Part shown: positions 37,232-46,704 of the stretch, in pieces
How the letters are laid out: each line of letters opens with the position of its first letter
Numbering within the stretch: position 1 is the stretch's first letter
DNA from: Clostridiisalibacter paucivorans DSM 22131
GTDB taxonomy: Bacteria > Bacillota > Clostridia > Tissierellales > Clostridiisalibacteraceae
DNA: 64,000 nucleotides
Assembly (NCBI RefSeq): GCF_000620125.1
Contig: NZ_JHVL01000005.1
Coordinates: 52,750 to 116,749 of the forward strand
Direction of reading: 5' to 3'
Made by a program: the position numbers and the translations under genes
Notes under the pieces: model-generated
Seen by the model: only the letters and a program-made list of their open reading frames with translations
The model's database searches: none
Told to the model about the DNA's origin: nothing

Positions 37232-37298
37232 TTAGGGATCGCTCCTTATTTCTTTTACTATATATTATTTCTTTTATCCCCATTATTTATAGTGTCAA

Positions 37299-38393
37299 TT
37301 ATTTAATCTTTTTTAAAATAGTTCCACCGCCTAAAACTATATCTCCATCATAAAACACCACTGCTTGACCTGGTGTTATGGCCCTAACTGGCTTATCGAA
37401 TACTACCTCAACTTTGTCTTTTTCAACTGGTTTTATAACAGCATCTTCTTCTTTTGCTGCATATCTTATTTTTGCTTTTATCCTCATTGGCTCTTCTAAT
37501 TTTTCAATTGAAATAAAATTCAAATCATTTGCCAATAATTGGGTGCCAAAAACCTTTTCTCCATCTCCCAGTATAACAATATTATTTTTTACATCTATAT
37601 CTACTACATACATAGGCTTTCCTAAAGCTATGCCAAGCCCTTTCCTTTGGCCTATTGTATAATTCGTTATTCCATTGTGTTTTCCTAATACATTTCCATT
37701 TATATCTATAAAATTGCCTTTATTAATTTTATAATTAGCATTTTCTCTTATAAATTTCCCATAATCATTATCTTCAATAAAACAAATTTCTTGACTTTCT
37801 TTCTTGTCAGCAACAATCATACCCAAATCCCGTGCTATTTCTCTAACTTTCTCTTTATTGTCAAAATCACCTAATGGCATCAATGTATGCTTTAATTGTT
37901 CTTGTGTTAAATTATATAATACATAGCTTTGATCCTTGCCTTCAGTTTTAGCCTTAGTTAAAACATATCTATTTTTATTTTCATCATAATATATTTTTCC
38001 ATAATGTCCTGTAGCCACATAGTAAGCACCTAATTCATTAGCTCTTTTTAAAAGTTCTTCAAATTTCACATATCTATTACATGCTATACAAGGATTTGGA
38101 GTGCGTCCTTTACCATATTCTTCTACAAAATAGTCTATAACCTTATCTTTAAATACATTTTTAAAGTTCATAACATAATAAGGGATATCTAACTTGTTAG
38201 CTACCATCCTAGCATCTTCAACTGCTGATAATGAACAACAGCTACTGTCATTTCCACTGTTCTCAAAGCTATCTTTTTGCCATATCTTCATAGTTACTCC
38301 TATAACATCATATCCTTGCTTTTTCAATAAATATGCAGCTACAGAACTATCTACTCCTCCACTCATACCTATTACTACCTTTTTCTTGTCCAT
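37299..38393 (-). CDS. mnmA: tRNA 2-thiouridylase MnmA
   Basis: 364 residues. PP-loop [20 protein letters not shown], the active-site Cys in [16 protein letters not shown], second Cys in [16 protein letters not shown], and the C-terminal RNA-binding beta domain. It thiolates U34 of tRNA-Glu, -Gln and -Lys with sulfur from the cysteine desulfurase encoded by the operon upstream. Start at ATG 38393 after GGAGG. Confidence 0.96.
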   Translation of the reverse strand: MDKKKVVIGMSGGVDSSVAAYLLKKQGYDVIGVTMKIWQKDSFENSGNDSSCCSLSAVEDARMVANKLDIPYYVMNFKNVFKDKVIDYFVEEYGKGRTPNPCIACNRYVKFEELLKRANELGAYYVATGHYGKIYYDENKNRYVLTKAKTEGKDQSYVLYNLTQEQLKHTLMPLGDFDNKEKVREIARDLGMIVADKKESQEICFIEDNDYGKFIRENANYKINKGNFIDINGNVLGKHNGITNYTIGQRKGLGIALGKPMYVVDIDVKNNIVILGDGEKVFGTQLLANDLNFISIEKLEEPMRIKAKIRYAAKEEDAVIKPVEKDKVEVVFDKPVRAITPGQAVVFYDGDIVLGGGTILKKIK

Positions 38394-38446
38394 TAAAATA
38401 CCTCCATTAATATCTTAGACAGTTTTTTTCATTTATATTCAGTATA

Positions 38447-38475
38447 TAAAAAAGCTACTGAAAAATACAGTAGCT
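38447..38475 (-). terminator. intrinsic terminator between iscU and mnmA
   Basis: AGCTACTG and CAGTAGCT pair around a 7-nt loop, then TTTTTTATAT on the minus strand. The mnmA gene lies beyond it, so mnmA is either read by leakage or has its own promoter. The 237-bp gap also holds a diverged palindrome at 38545-38593 (ATAGTAGT...ACTACTAT) that may be a worn copy of the repeat family. Confidence 0.88.
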
Positions 38476-38630
38476 AGAGCATTTACAAAACTTTATTTTA
38501 ATAAAACCATAAGCAACTTAAATCTCAACAATTACCACTGTAGCATAGTAGTGGTTACTAAAATACATATGAAGTTCATAAAATTACTACTATAAACTAT
38601 AGTCACTCACCAAACCATATTTATTTAACA

Positions 38631-39053
38631 TTAATGTTCATGGGGATCTTCATCAGGGTCAAAATCTTTTAACTCTTCTATCTCTATATTATTCTTTTTA
38701 GCATAATCTAAAAGTGCGGCCTTTATAGCTTGTTCCGCCAATACTGAACAGTGCATCTTTACTGGTGGTAAACCATCTAACGCCTCGGCAACTGCTTTGT
38801 TAGTAACTTTTAAAGCCTCATCTATACTTTTACCCATTATCATTTCTGTAGCCATACTTGATGATGCTATAGCAGAGCCACATCCAAAAGTTTTAAATTT
38901 TACATCTTTAATTATATTATCTTCTACTTTTAAATATATTTTCATTATATCTCCACATTTAGGATTCCCAACTTGACCTACACCGTCTGCATTTTCTATT
39001 TCTCCAACATTTCTTGGATTTGCAAAATGGTCCATAACCTTTTCTGAATACAT
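38631..39053 (-). CDS. iscU: IscU/NifU N-terminal-type iron-sulfur scaffold protein
   Basis: 140 residues. Three scaffold Cys are visible in GNPKCGDIM, FKTFGCGSAIASSSM and KMHCSVLAEQAIKAAL. MDHFANPRNVGEIEN at the start is typical. A His/Asp/Glu-rich tail ends the protein (EDPHEH). It receives sulfur from the desulfurase upstream and assembles clusters. The start codon overlaps the iscS stop by one base. Confidence 0.95.
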   Translation of the reverse strand: MYSEKVMDHFANPRNVGEIENADGVGQVGNPKCGDIMKIYLKVEDNIIKDVKFKTFGCGSAIASSSMATEMIMGKSIDEALKVTNKAVAEALDGLPPVKMHCSVLAEQAIKAALLDYAKKNNIEIEELKDFDPDEDPHEH

Positions 39054-40231
39054 TATTTTTCCTCCTTTACACTTTCATATAATGGTGACATCTTCCTAAG
39101 TCTAGTTACAATCTCTTCTAAATTATCTACCACATATTCAACATCCGATTCATCATTAAAATCTCCTAAACTAAATCTTAATGACCCATGGGCTATTTCA
39201 TGGGGTAGTCCCATAGCTAGTAATACATGGGATGGATCCAATGAACCTGATGTACATGCAGAACCACTAGATGCTGCTATTCCTACCATATCTAAACTTA
39301 ACAATAAAGCCTCACCTTCTATATATTCAATAGATACATTCACATTACCAGGAAGTCTTTTTTCTGGATGACCATTTAATCTTACATGACTTATTCTATT
39401 CATTATATCATTTATCATTTTATCCCTTAATCTTGTCAATCTTTCATTATGATCATCTAAATTCTCATATGCCATCTCCATAGCCTTTGACAATCCTACT
39501 ATATAAGGTATATTTTCTGTTCCTGCCCTTCTATTCCTCTCCTGTGCTCCTCCATGAATATAGTTATCAAGCTTTACACCACTTCTAATATACAGAGCAC
39601 CCACTCCTTTAGGTCCATAAAACTTATGTGCCGAAAGTGATAATAGATCTATATTTAATTCTTTTACATCTATTTTTACATTTCCAATAGCTTGAACTGC
39701 ATCTGTATGAAAATATATATTATTTTCCTTAGCAATTTTTCCAATTTCTTTTATAGGCTGTATAGTACCAACTTCATTGTTAGCAAACATTATAGTTATA
39801 AGTATAGTTTTATCATTTATTTCCCTTTTTAATTGGTCTAAATCTATCATACCATACTCATCCACATCCAGATATGTCACTGTAAATCCATGCTTTTCTA
39901 AATACTCACATGCATGTAAAACTGCATGGTGCTCGATCTTACTAGTAATAATATGATTTCCTTTATTTTTATTGGCAAGAGCTACTGCCTTTATTGCCCA
40001 ATTATCAGATTCTGAACCTCCACTTGTAAAATAAATCTCATTTGCATTTGCTCCTAAAATATTACTAACTGTCAGCCTAGCATTATCTATTGCACTTTTA
40101 GATTCTCTCCCCAATTTATATATGCTAGATGCATTTCCATAATTAGTTGAAAAATAAGGCATCATAACGTCTAATACTTCTTTCTTAACAGGGGTGGTAG
40201 CAGAATTATCCATATAAATTTGTCTATCCAT
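39053..40231 (-). CDS. iscS: cysteine desulfurase (IscS/NifS class)
   Basis: 392 residues. PLP-binding Lys in SLSAHKFYGPKGVGALYIR; catalytic Cys loop SGSACTSGSLDPSHVLLAMG, of the IscS/NifS (group I) type. It takes sulfur from cysteine for the IscU scaffold and for MnmA. Second gene of the iscR-iscS-iscU group (18 bp after iscR). Confidence 0.96.
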   Translation of the reverse strand: MDRQIYMDNSATTPVKKEVLDVMMPYFSTNYGNASSIYKLGRESKSAIDNARLTVSNILGANANEIYFTSGGSESDNWAIKAVALANKNKGNHIITSKIEHHAVLHACEYLEKHGFTVTYLDVDEYGMIDLDQLKREINDKTILITIMFANNEVGTIQPIKEIGKIAKENNIYFHTDAVQAIGNVKIDVKELNIDLLSLSAHKFYGPKGVGALYIRSGVKLDNYIHGGAQERNRRAGTENIPYIVGLSKAMEMAYENLDDHNERLTRLRDKMINDIMNRISHVRLNGHPEKRLPGNVNVSIEYIEGEALLLSLDMVGIAASSGSACTSGSLDPSHVLLAMGLPHEIAHGSLRFSLGDFNDESDVEYVVDNLEEIVTRLRKMSPLYESVKEEK

Positions 40232-40249
40232 ACAAAAACCTCCTAATAT

Positions 40250-40684
40250 CTATTGGTGTTTTTTTAAAAGTTTGATTTGATCATCTACCATATCTTGAAG
40301 AGTTACAGTATCGATCACATCATTAATGCTATCTCTTATTTTTTCCCATATGGTTTTAGTTACGCAATACTCTTCTCTATCACAACTTGAGACATCACCT
40401 TCTATAACACAATCTGCTGGGGCAATATCACCTTCTAATGATCTCAATACATGTCCTACAGTTATATTGTCAGGGTCATATGCTAATAAATATCCTCCTT
40501 GAGATCCCCTTACACTTTTCACTAATCCATCTTTTCTCAAAGTAGCAATCAATTGTTCCAAATAATGTTCTGAAAGCCTTTGATTATCCGCTATATCTTT
40601 TAAGGGCATTGGACCTTTTCCATGATGAAGTGCAAGTTCCAACATGGCCTTTAATCCATATCTACCCTTTGTAGACAATTTCAT
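40250..40684 (-). CDS. iscR: Rrf2 family regulator (IscR-like)
   Basis: 144 residues. Winged helix with KGRYGLKAMLELALHHGKG and SEHYLEQLIATLRKDGLVKS, then a cluster-binding loop with three Cys (DCVIEGDVSSCDREEYC). It probably senses iron-sulfur status and represses this operon. An IR (TACTTGG...CCAAGTA) overlaps its own promoter, consistent with self-regulation. Confidence 0.93.
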   Translation of the reverse strand: MKLSTKGRYGLKAMLELALHHGKGPMPLKDIADNQRLSEHYLEQLIATLRKDGLVKSVRGSQGGYLLAYDPDNITVGHVLRSLEGDIAPADCVIEGDVSSCDREEYCVTKTIWEKIRDSINDVIDTVTLQDMVDDQIKLLKKHQ

Positions 40685-40716
40685 AAAATCACCTCATCTT
40701 ATAATCCCTAGTGTTT

Positions 40717-40763
40717 TACTTGGAATTCTATTTAAGTATAATATACCCAAGTATTTTTGTCAA
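40717..40763 (-). promoter_or_regulatory. sigma-A promoter of iscR with overlapping inverted repeat
   Basis: TTGACA (plus 40758-40763), 17-bp spacer, TATACT (40735-40740). The spacer and start region carry TACTTGG at 40717-40723 on the plus strand and its complement CCAAGTA at 40747-40753. This is a candidate IscR operator (inference from position). Confidence 0.75.
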
Positions 40764-40785
40764 CATTCAAAGTTTTATTTGTTTT

Positions 40786-40827
40786 TACAAAAAATAAAGA
40801 AGGTGACTTTTACAGTCACGCTTCTTA
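40786..40827 (-). terminator. intrinsic terminator of the 213-residue unknown gene
   Basis: AAGAAGnnGTGACT pairs with AGTCACnTTCTT around a 5-nt loop with an internal mismatch, then TATTTTTTG on the minus strand. The stop codon lies at its edge. Confidence 0.82.
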
Positions 40828-41463
40828 TACATCTGGATATATATCTTCAAATTGTGGTGGAAAAAAGTCTGGAAATGGTCTATATTCAAACTCTTCACAT
40901 ATATCTTTATCTGGACTAAATTCTTCACACTCTGGAGGTTCTGGACAAAATCCATATGCTGGAATCAATAATTGAACCCTTCCTACAACTTTTACTATTA
41001 CGAATACCCCTACAGCAAGGCTCACTATTCCATTAGATTGAGTTGGAGTATTTAATAAAGATGAACTAGTTTCAACAACTATTCTAAAATCAAATTCGTC
41101 TCTAGCACTTGGTATAAATAGTACTATATCTTTTCTAATGTCAGGTAAGAACCCTGTTATTGTACTGCCGTCCTTTTTCGTTATTTCATATGGTACCTTT
41201 AATGTAAATTGTACTCTTTTAAAATTTGGTCTATTCTCTAGATCTGTAACAATTAAAGTGTTTTCCTCAATAAATCCTGGTCTAAATTTTATACTGCTAA
41301 ATTCACCCTCATTTAAATCTACATCAATATTTGCAAAACATTCCCTCTGTTGACAATGGGCATACACTTTATCAGTAATTATACACACGGTCTCTGTTAT
41401 ATATTCTAGCCCTTGATCAATGATAGCTTCCCCTGGACTAGGGTCATTAAAACCATTTGACAT
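40825..41463 (-). CDS. unknown protein, possible spore-surface component
   Basis: 212 residues from ATG 41463, which has GGAGG 8 bases upstream (the frame is open to 41517). No signal peptide. A beta-rich domain (ITDKVYAHCQQRECFANIDV, VQFTLKVPYEITKKDGSTIT) is followed by a hydrophobic stretch (GIVSLAVGVFVIVKVVGRVQ). The tail is rich in Cys/Pro/Glu/Phe (CPEPPECEEF, FPPQFEDIYPDV). Many Cys and the acidic Pro/Phe-rich tail recall coat or exosporium proteins. The neighbours (glycosyltransferases with a CgeB-like domain, LysM peptidase) support that idea, but this is inference. I do not recognise the family. Confidence 0.7.
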   Translation of the reverse strand: MSNGFNDPSPGEAIIDQGLEYITETVCIITDKVYAHCQQRECFANIDVDLNEGEFSSIKFRPGFIEENTLIVTDLENRPNFKRVQFTLKVPYEITKKDGSTITGFLPDIRKDIVLFIPSARDEFDFRIVVETSSSLLNTPTQSNGIVSLAVGVFVIVKVVGRVQLLIPAYGFCPEPPECEEFSPDKDICEEFEYRPFPDFFPPQFEDIYPDV

Positions 41464-41571
41464 AAAACTGACCTCCTTTTTATGGAAATTGTTTAATAAA
41501 ATTTTCTTTACTTTCATAGTATGTAATATAAGTTCTTTGGTGAATGTTTTAAAATTAGGATGGTGAAAAAA

Positions 41572-42885
41572 ATGAATTATATTTATGGTAAAAAAATCAT
41601 CATAAATGAGTCAAAAAACATATTTTCAAAACTCTCATTAACTGAAGAAGGAAAAATTATTATTGAAAAATACGAAAAAAATATAAAGGTGAGCAAAGAT
41701 TTATTAAATATCCCAAGTAAAGTCCTTACATTTTCAGGATTCGCTTATGAAAAAGAGATTTTAATAGCTTATATCTGTAATAACAATAAACTTATTGTGT
41801 CTAGGCTAGACGATAAATTATTAGAAGATTTAATATCAATCAATATTAATATAAACTCCAATAGATTTAATACCTTATGTCTAAAAGTCCAAGACGGCAT
41901 AATTCATATATTCTATAATTATTGTAATTTAATAAACAGCGATGTATGGACTATAAAACATATAGTATGTCATAAAGGAATTAAAAAACATAATATCATA
42001 AGCTACATTCCACTAAAGGATAATCCCACTTTTACAGTTGATTTAGATAGTTTAGGTAATATACATTTAGTTTATGAAAATAAAGAAGAGCAACTACATC
42101 AATTATATTATTTACAATTTAGTTCTCTTTTAGGCAAATGGAGAAAATATCCTAAAGACATATCAGATAAACATAATTCTCCATTAAATTATTATATTTT
42201 TATAGATAGTAAAGATATATTACATGTAATATGGAATTTAAAGTACAATAATACAGTTATATATTATAAAATACTTTCTAATAACACAAATAATAGATAT
42301 AATTGGGTAGATATTTCCCTCCCTCAAAACAATGATAATAAAATTCATCCTATATTTTTTCAACATCAGAATCATTTGAAGATAATATATATTGATAATA
42401 ATAAAAAGATAAAAGGCTTTTTTTCTAAAGACTTCGGATTGTCTTGGAACATTTATGATTTCCAATCATCAGAAAAATATAATGATTTAGTCCCTATAGC
42501 TTTTGCTTCTAAGGATTCAACATCCAATACACATATAAATCATATATATTACAGCGATAATAACATCGTCTTACCTACTATATATGCTTTAAACAACAAT
42601 AACTCTAAAATAGAAACTAATTCATTAAATATGGATGATCACCATCAAGAAAGTACGTCTACCAAAAACAACAAGGACATCTTAGATGCAATAAAACAAT
42701 TTGAAGAATCAAAAAAAGACATAATTAAAAGTATTGATGATATTAAAAATAATTTAGATGAAAACCATGAAATACTAATAAAAAAGATGGAATCTATTAA
42801 CGATAATATAATAAATTTAAAAAACAATTTAGATAACAAATCTCAAAAAGGGTTTATAAATAAAATTATCAATTTATTCAAATAA
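41572..42885 (+). CDS. BNR-like protein with C-terminal coiled coil
   Basis: 437 residues from ATG 41572, which follows AGGATGGTG; the frame opens 12 bases earlier at 41560. No signal peptide. Residues 50-340 have repeated beta-strand patterns with Asp/Asn loops (LDSLGNIHLVYENK, IDSKDILHVIWNLK, KDFGLSWNIYDFQ), resembling a BNR/sialidase propeller. The last 80 residues form a Lys/Asp/Asn-rich coiled coil (DAIKQFEESKKDIIKSIDDI) with a hydrophobic end. It is divergent from the 40825 gene (108 bp between starts) and converges with the 42874 gene, overlapping it by 12 bp. A structural or binding role at the cell or spore surface is inferred. Confidence 0.7.
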   Translation: MNYIYGKKIIINESKNIFSKLSLTEEGKIIIEKYEKNIKVSKDLLNIPSKVLTFSGFAYEKEILIAYICNNNKLIVSRLDDKLLEDLISINININSNRFNTLCLKVQDGIIHIFYNYCNLINSDVWTIKHIVCHKGIKKHNIISYIPLKDNPTFTVDLDSLGNIHLVYENKEEQLHQLYYLQFSSLLGKWRKYPKDISDKHNSPLNYYIFIDSKDILHVIWNLKYNNTVIYYKILSNNTNNRYNWVDISLPQNNDNKIHPIFFQHQNHLKIIYIDNNKKIKGFFSKDFGLSWNIYDFQSSEKYNDLVPIAFASKDSTSNTHINHIYYSDNNIVLPTIYALNNNNSKIETNSLNMDDHHQESTSTKNNKDILDAIKQFEESKKDIIKSIDDIKNNLDENHEILIKKMESINDNIINLKNNLDNKSQKGFINKIINLFK

Positions 42886-43182
42886 ATTATCCATGTCCCC
42901 TATTCTCTTAATATAATTTTTCCCATTTTCTCGTGTAAATAAATATACTTCTCGAATAGGTCTATTATAAATCTCTGATTGTTCTTTTAAAACTCTAAAA
43001 TCTTCAATATCATTGAATTTAATAGAATAGTTACAACCTCCAGTAATCTGACAAGGGGTAGAAATCAATTGATAATTTCTATACCCTTGTTTTTCTAAAG
43101 TATAATACATTTGAATAGCGTAGTTTTTAGTATCAAATAGAGCTATATAATACCTATCCCTTCTAAAGTTTTTATTCATCAA
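42874..43182 (-). CDS. DUF3343 family protein
   Basis: 102 residues, no membrane segment. RYYIALFDTKNYAIQMYYTL near the start and LISTPCQITGGCNYSIKFND in the middle, with two Cys seven residues apart, fit the DUF3343 (putative Se/S carrier) family. Function unproved. It lies tail-to-tail with the BNR-like gene (12-bp overlap) and is read away from the glycosyltransferases. Confidence 0.7.
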   Translation of the reverse strand: MMNKNFRRDRYYIALFDTKNYAIQMYYTLEKQGYRNYQLISTPCQITGGCNYSIKFNDIEDFRVLKEQSEIYNRPIREVYLFTRENGKNYIKRIGDMDNLFE

Positions 43183-43318
43183 TTTAATCCCTCCTCTTTC
43201 TTTATTAATATAATATTAATTAATTTTTTTTTGGTTAAAGGATTTTTGCCACCTTTTAGTCCTGTTGAATAATATAAAGTAAATCTCAATGATTATTTAT
43301 ATAGGAGGATCTAAACTC

Positions 43319-44002
43319 ATGGTATCTGTAATTACCTGTACAAATAGACCAGCTTTGATTACCAATATTTTAGAAAATTTTAATAGACAGTCTATAAATG
43401 ATAAAGAACTAATTATAGTCATAAACAAAGACAATGTAGACTTTGAAAATATAAGTGCAAAATTTATTTCTTCAAGTAATATAAAAATATTTCATAAATC
43501 TTCAGATACTTCTTTAGGTAAATGTTTAAATTTTGCAATAGAAAATAGCATTTATGACATTATAGCTAAATTTGATGATGATGATTTTTATGCTCCAAAT
43601 TATTTAATAGACACTATTAATACAATGAAAGAAAAGAAAGTAAAAGTCATAGGCAAAGCCAATATTTATATATATTTTAAAGACAAGGAGATTTTAGCTA
43701 TAAAAAATATAAGCAAAGAAAATAGATTTGTATATAGAGTAGATGGCTCTACTCTAGTCATTGATAAAAGTATCTTCGATAAGATAAAGTTTAGAGATAT
43801 AAATTTAGGAGAAGACAAAGAATTTTGTAAGGACTGTCATAGAAATAATATAAAGATATACTCTCATAATAGGTTTAACTACGTTTACATTAGATATAAT
43901 TCTTATCATAACCATACTTGGCATATAAACAATGATCTGCTATTGACATTGTGTAAAAAGGTATGTGTCACTAAAAATTTTATCAATCATATCATAAAGT
44001 AG
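43319..44002 (+). CDS. family 2 glycosyltransferase
   Basis: 227 residues from ATG 43319 (AGGAGG 8 bases upstream; the open frame begins at 43289). GT-A fold with VSVITCTNRP, ELIIVINKDN and the DxD-type box IAKFDDDDFYAPNYLIDTIN. It is clearly homologous to the C-terminal domain of the next gene's product (FDDDD-YA-NYLID in both, and VGKK/IGKA with similar spacing), so it is a single-domain duplicate. It probably transfers sugars in a surface glycan. The acceptor is unknown. Confidence 0.85.
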   Translation: MVSVITCTNRPALITNILENFNRQSINDKELIIVINKDNVDFENISAKFISSSNIKIFHKSSDTSLGKCLNFAIENSIYDIIAKFDDDDFYAPNYLIDTINTMKEKKVKVIGKANIYIYFKDKEILAIKNISKENRFVYRVDGSTLVIDKSIFDKIKFRDINLGEDKEFCKDCHRNNIKIYSHNRFNYVYIRYNSYHNHTWHINNDLLLTLCKKVCVTKNFINHIIK

Positions 44003-44062
44003 AAAATCAACTAAATACTAAAAATACTATTTTGTTAGACCCCAATAATATGAGGTGATTTA

Positions 44063-46693
44063 ATGAATAATAAAAATATATCTAAGCCAGTTAATAACTC
44101 TCCTTATGAAGCATTCAAAAAAAAATTGGTTAGAAAAAAATATAATACAAGCAATAAAAAGATTATAATAAATATAAATTTGAACACTTTTTCTTTTAGC
44201 AATAAGCGTTTTGATCCTATATGGATAAAAAATAGAATCAATACTTTTATGGAATATACATGTAACAGCCTTAAAAATCAATCAAATCAAAATTTTAGCT
44301 GTTTTATACAGTATGAAGACTGCACAAAAGATATAATAGAGCAATCCTTAAAACAGTATCAAAGTTTGCCTAATAATATATCTTTTATCAGTAAAAATGC
44401 TTTCACTAAAACCATAAATGATATCATTACTAAATATGACTATCTCTATCTTACAAGGATTGACTCTGATGATATGTATCATAGAGATTTCGTAGAAAAA
44501 CTTCATAAGTATAAATTGAAAAGTTCATCTACTATTGCATTAATAAATCAAAAAGGATATATCTATAATTCTAATACAGGAAAAATGGCAACAATAAACC
44601 TCCCATCTCCACCTTTTTATACATTGATATATAAATCTAAGGATTTCATAAATGGAAAGAGATATAAAATACCTGGTGGACACCCAGATGTAATCAATTT
44701 ACCCCATGAAATTATAGATGGCTATAATTATACAATAGTAATCCATTCAAATAATGATTCTACTACATTTAATCTTGCAAAAAAACAGAATATTATCAGT
44801 AATAAAGAAAAAATTCTAAGTATTATCAGTAATTTTAAAGGTAAAAAAAAAGAACCTAAAAAACAAAAACACTATATAAAAAAGCCTGTTAATAAAAAAC
44901 ATATTAAAAAACCTATTAATAAAAATATTCCTAATAAGAAACATATTAAAAAATCTGTTAATAAAAATATTCCTAATAAGAAATCAGAAAAATATTATAC
45001 TCCCATATCTAACAAGAGTTTAAATATAGCATCTATATTAGATAATTTTAGTTATCAGTGCCTAAAGTATGAGGCTAAACTTATTCCATTAACTCCTTCA
45101 AATTGGAAAGAAACTTTGACCAATACCAATATAGATTTGCTCTTTGTTGAGTCTGCATGGGAAGGTTTAAATGGTGAATGGAAAAACTTAATAATTAGAT
45201 TGAAAAATACAAATCATAGTCCATTGTTTGATATAGTGAATCTATGTAAGTCAAAAAATATTCCTACTATTTTTTGGAATAAAGAAGACCCCATTCACTT
45301 TAATAATTTTTTAGAGACTGCAAAACTTTTTGATTTTATATTTACTACTGACTCAAATTGTGTCCCAAAATATAAAAAAATCCTCCATCATGATAATGTA
45401 TTTACTTTGCCCTTTGCAGCTCAACCAAAGATACACAATCCTATAAATCGCAATCAAAAAAAACTGGGAAAGGTTGCATTCTCTGGGTCTTGGTATAATA
45501 GTGGTCATAATAATAGGAATAAATATATGGAAATGATATTAAAGCCAGCTTTTAATTATGGATTAGATATTTATGATCGGCATTATTATAGTAATTCTAG
45601 CTTTTTTAAATTTCCAAACTTATACAGTAAATTCATAAAGAAACCTTTAGACTATAAAGATATGGTTAAAACTTATAAGAAATATCCCATTTTTTTAAAT
45701 GTAAACTCTGTCCACAATAGTCCAACTATGTTTTCTAGAAGAGTTTTTGAAATATTAGCCTCGGGAACTAATATTATAAGTAGTTATTCTAAAGGTATTG
45801 ACAATTACTTTTCTAATATAGTAAAAATGGCTAATACTAAAGAAGATGCCAGCAAATATTTATCTCAACTGCTAAATAATCCAAATTTAAGAGATAAACT
45901 TTCCCTACTAGGTATAAGAAAAGTTATGAATCAGCACACCTATAGACATAGAGTTGAAGAAATATTAGATAAGATAGACCTTAAGACACACAGTAATAAA
46001 GAAAAAGAAGGGGTATCAGTAATAGTAAGTACCTTAAGAGAGCATAACATGAACAATATATTAAATAATTATAAAAATCAATTATATCCCAATAAAGAAT
46101 TAATTATTATATTAAATAATAACTCTATCTCATTGGAAAAATGGCAAAATAATTTCAAAAAATATCCAGATGTAAAGATCTTTAGATTAGATCAATCTAA
46201 ATCCTTAGGAGAATGTTTAAACTTTGGAGTTTCACAGTCTAAATATGGATATATATCTAAGTTTGATGATGATGATTACTATGCTCAAAATTATTTGATA
46301 GATCTCATGAATACTTTCAAATATACCGATGCCCACATTGTAGGCAAAAAAACTTATTTTGTATTTTTAAAAGAAGAAAACCTCTTATTATTAAGATATG
46401 CAGGTAATGAAAATAGATATGTAAACTTTGTTTCAGGTTCAGGGTTTATAGCAAAGAAATCAATATTTAAAAAGATCTCTTTTATTTCCGAGAATAAAGG
46501 TGAAGATACCATATTTTTTATAGATGCAAGAAAATTAGGATTTAAAATCTATTCTGCTGATAGATTTAATTTTTCCGTTATAAGATCTAAAGATTTAACT
46601 AATCACACTTGGAAAACTACTAAATCTAAGCTATTAAATTCCTGTGAAATTATAGGTAATAAGAAGGACTTTGCCAATTATATAAGTCTCTAG
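44063..46693 (+). CDS. three-domain glycosyltransferase (rhamnosyltransferase-like, CgeB-like, GT2)
   Basis: 876 residues, cytosolic. Domain 1 (about 30-230) resembles PF11316 rhamnosyltransferase-like proteins, with LYLTRIDSDDMYHRDFVEKL. A basic linker (about 259-309) holds two tandem 14-residue repeats of HIKKPINKNIPNKK type, encoded by 42-bp DNA repeats at 44899-44982. Domain 2 (about 320-640) is CgeB/GT1-like, with VESAWEGLNGEWKN, KVAFSGSWYN and SRRVFEILASGTNIISSYSK. Domain 3 (about 650-876) is GT2, with KFDDDDYYAQNYLIDLMNTF. It probably makes several linkages of one glycan. CgeB-type proteins are linked to spore-surface maturation in B. subtilis. It is the second of three co-directional genes. 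Confidence 0.85.
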   Translation: MNNKNISKPVNNSPYEAFKKKLVRKKYNTSNKKIIININLNTFSFSNKRFDPIWIKNRINTFMEYTCNSLKNQSNQNFSCFIQYEDCTKDIIEQSLKQYQSLPNNISFISKNAFTKTINDIITKYDYLYLTRIDSDDMYHRDFVEKLHKYKLKSSSTIALINQKGYIYNSNTGKMATINLPSPPFYTLIYKSKDFINGKRYKIPGGHPDVINLPHEIIDGYNYTIVIHSNNDSTTFNLAKKQNIISNKEKILSIISNFKGKKKEPKKQKHYIKKPVNKKHIKKPINKNIPNKKHIKKSVNKNIPNKKSEKYYTPISNKSLNIASILDNFSYQCLKYEAKLIPLTPSNWKETLTNTNIDLLFVESAWEGLNGEWKNLIIRLKNTNHSPLFDIVNLCKSKNIPTIFWNKEDPIHFNNFLETAKLFDFIFTTDSNCVPKYKKILHHDNVFTLPFAAQPKIHNPINRNQKKLGKVAFSGSWYNSGHNNRNKYMEMILKPAFNYGLDIYDRHYYSNSSFFKFPNLYSKFIKKPLDYKDMVKTYKKYPIFLNVNSVHNSPTMFSRRVFEILASGTNIISSYSKGIDNYFSNIVKMANTKEDASKYLSQLLNNPNLRDKLSLLGIRKVMNQHTYRHRVEEILDKIDLKTHSNKEKEGVSVIVSTLREHNMNNILNNYKNQLYPNKELIIILNNNSISLEKWQNNFKKYPDVKIFRLDQSKSLGECLNFGVSQSKYGYISKFDDDDYYAQNYLIDLMNTFKYTDAHIVGKKTYFVFLKEENLLLLRYAGNENRYVNFVSGSGFIAKKSIFKKISFISENKGEDTIFFIDARKLGFKIYSADRFNFSVIRSKDLTNHTWKTTKSKLLNSCEIIGNKKDFANYISL
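44899..44982 (+). repeat. tandem 42-bp repeat in the glycosyltransferase linker
   Basis: Two units (44899-44940, 44941-44982) differ at only two positions (CCTATT versus TCTGTT). They encode the Lys/Asn-rich linker; a partial related unit precedes them. Likely to vary in copy number between strains. Confidence 0.85.
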
Positions 46694-46704
46694 GAGGTGA
46701 TCTT

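Noticed and set aside
38545..38593. Sixth copy of the palindromic repeat family
   Set aside because: The arms (ATAGTAGT, ACTACTAT) agree but the core AAATCCATAGGATTTC is missing, so it was not counted as a certain member.
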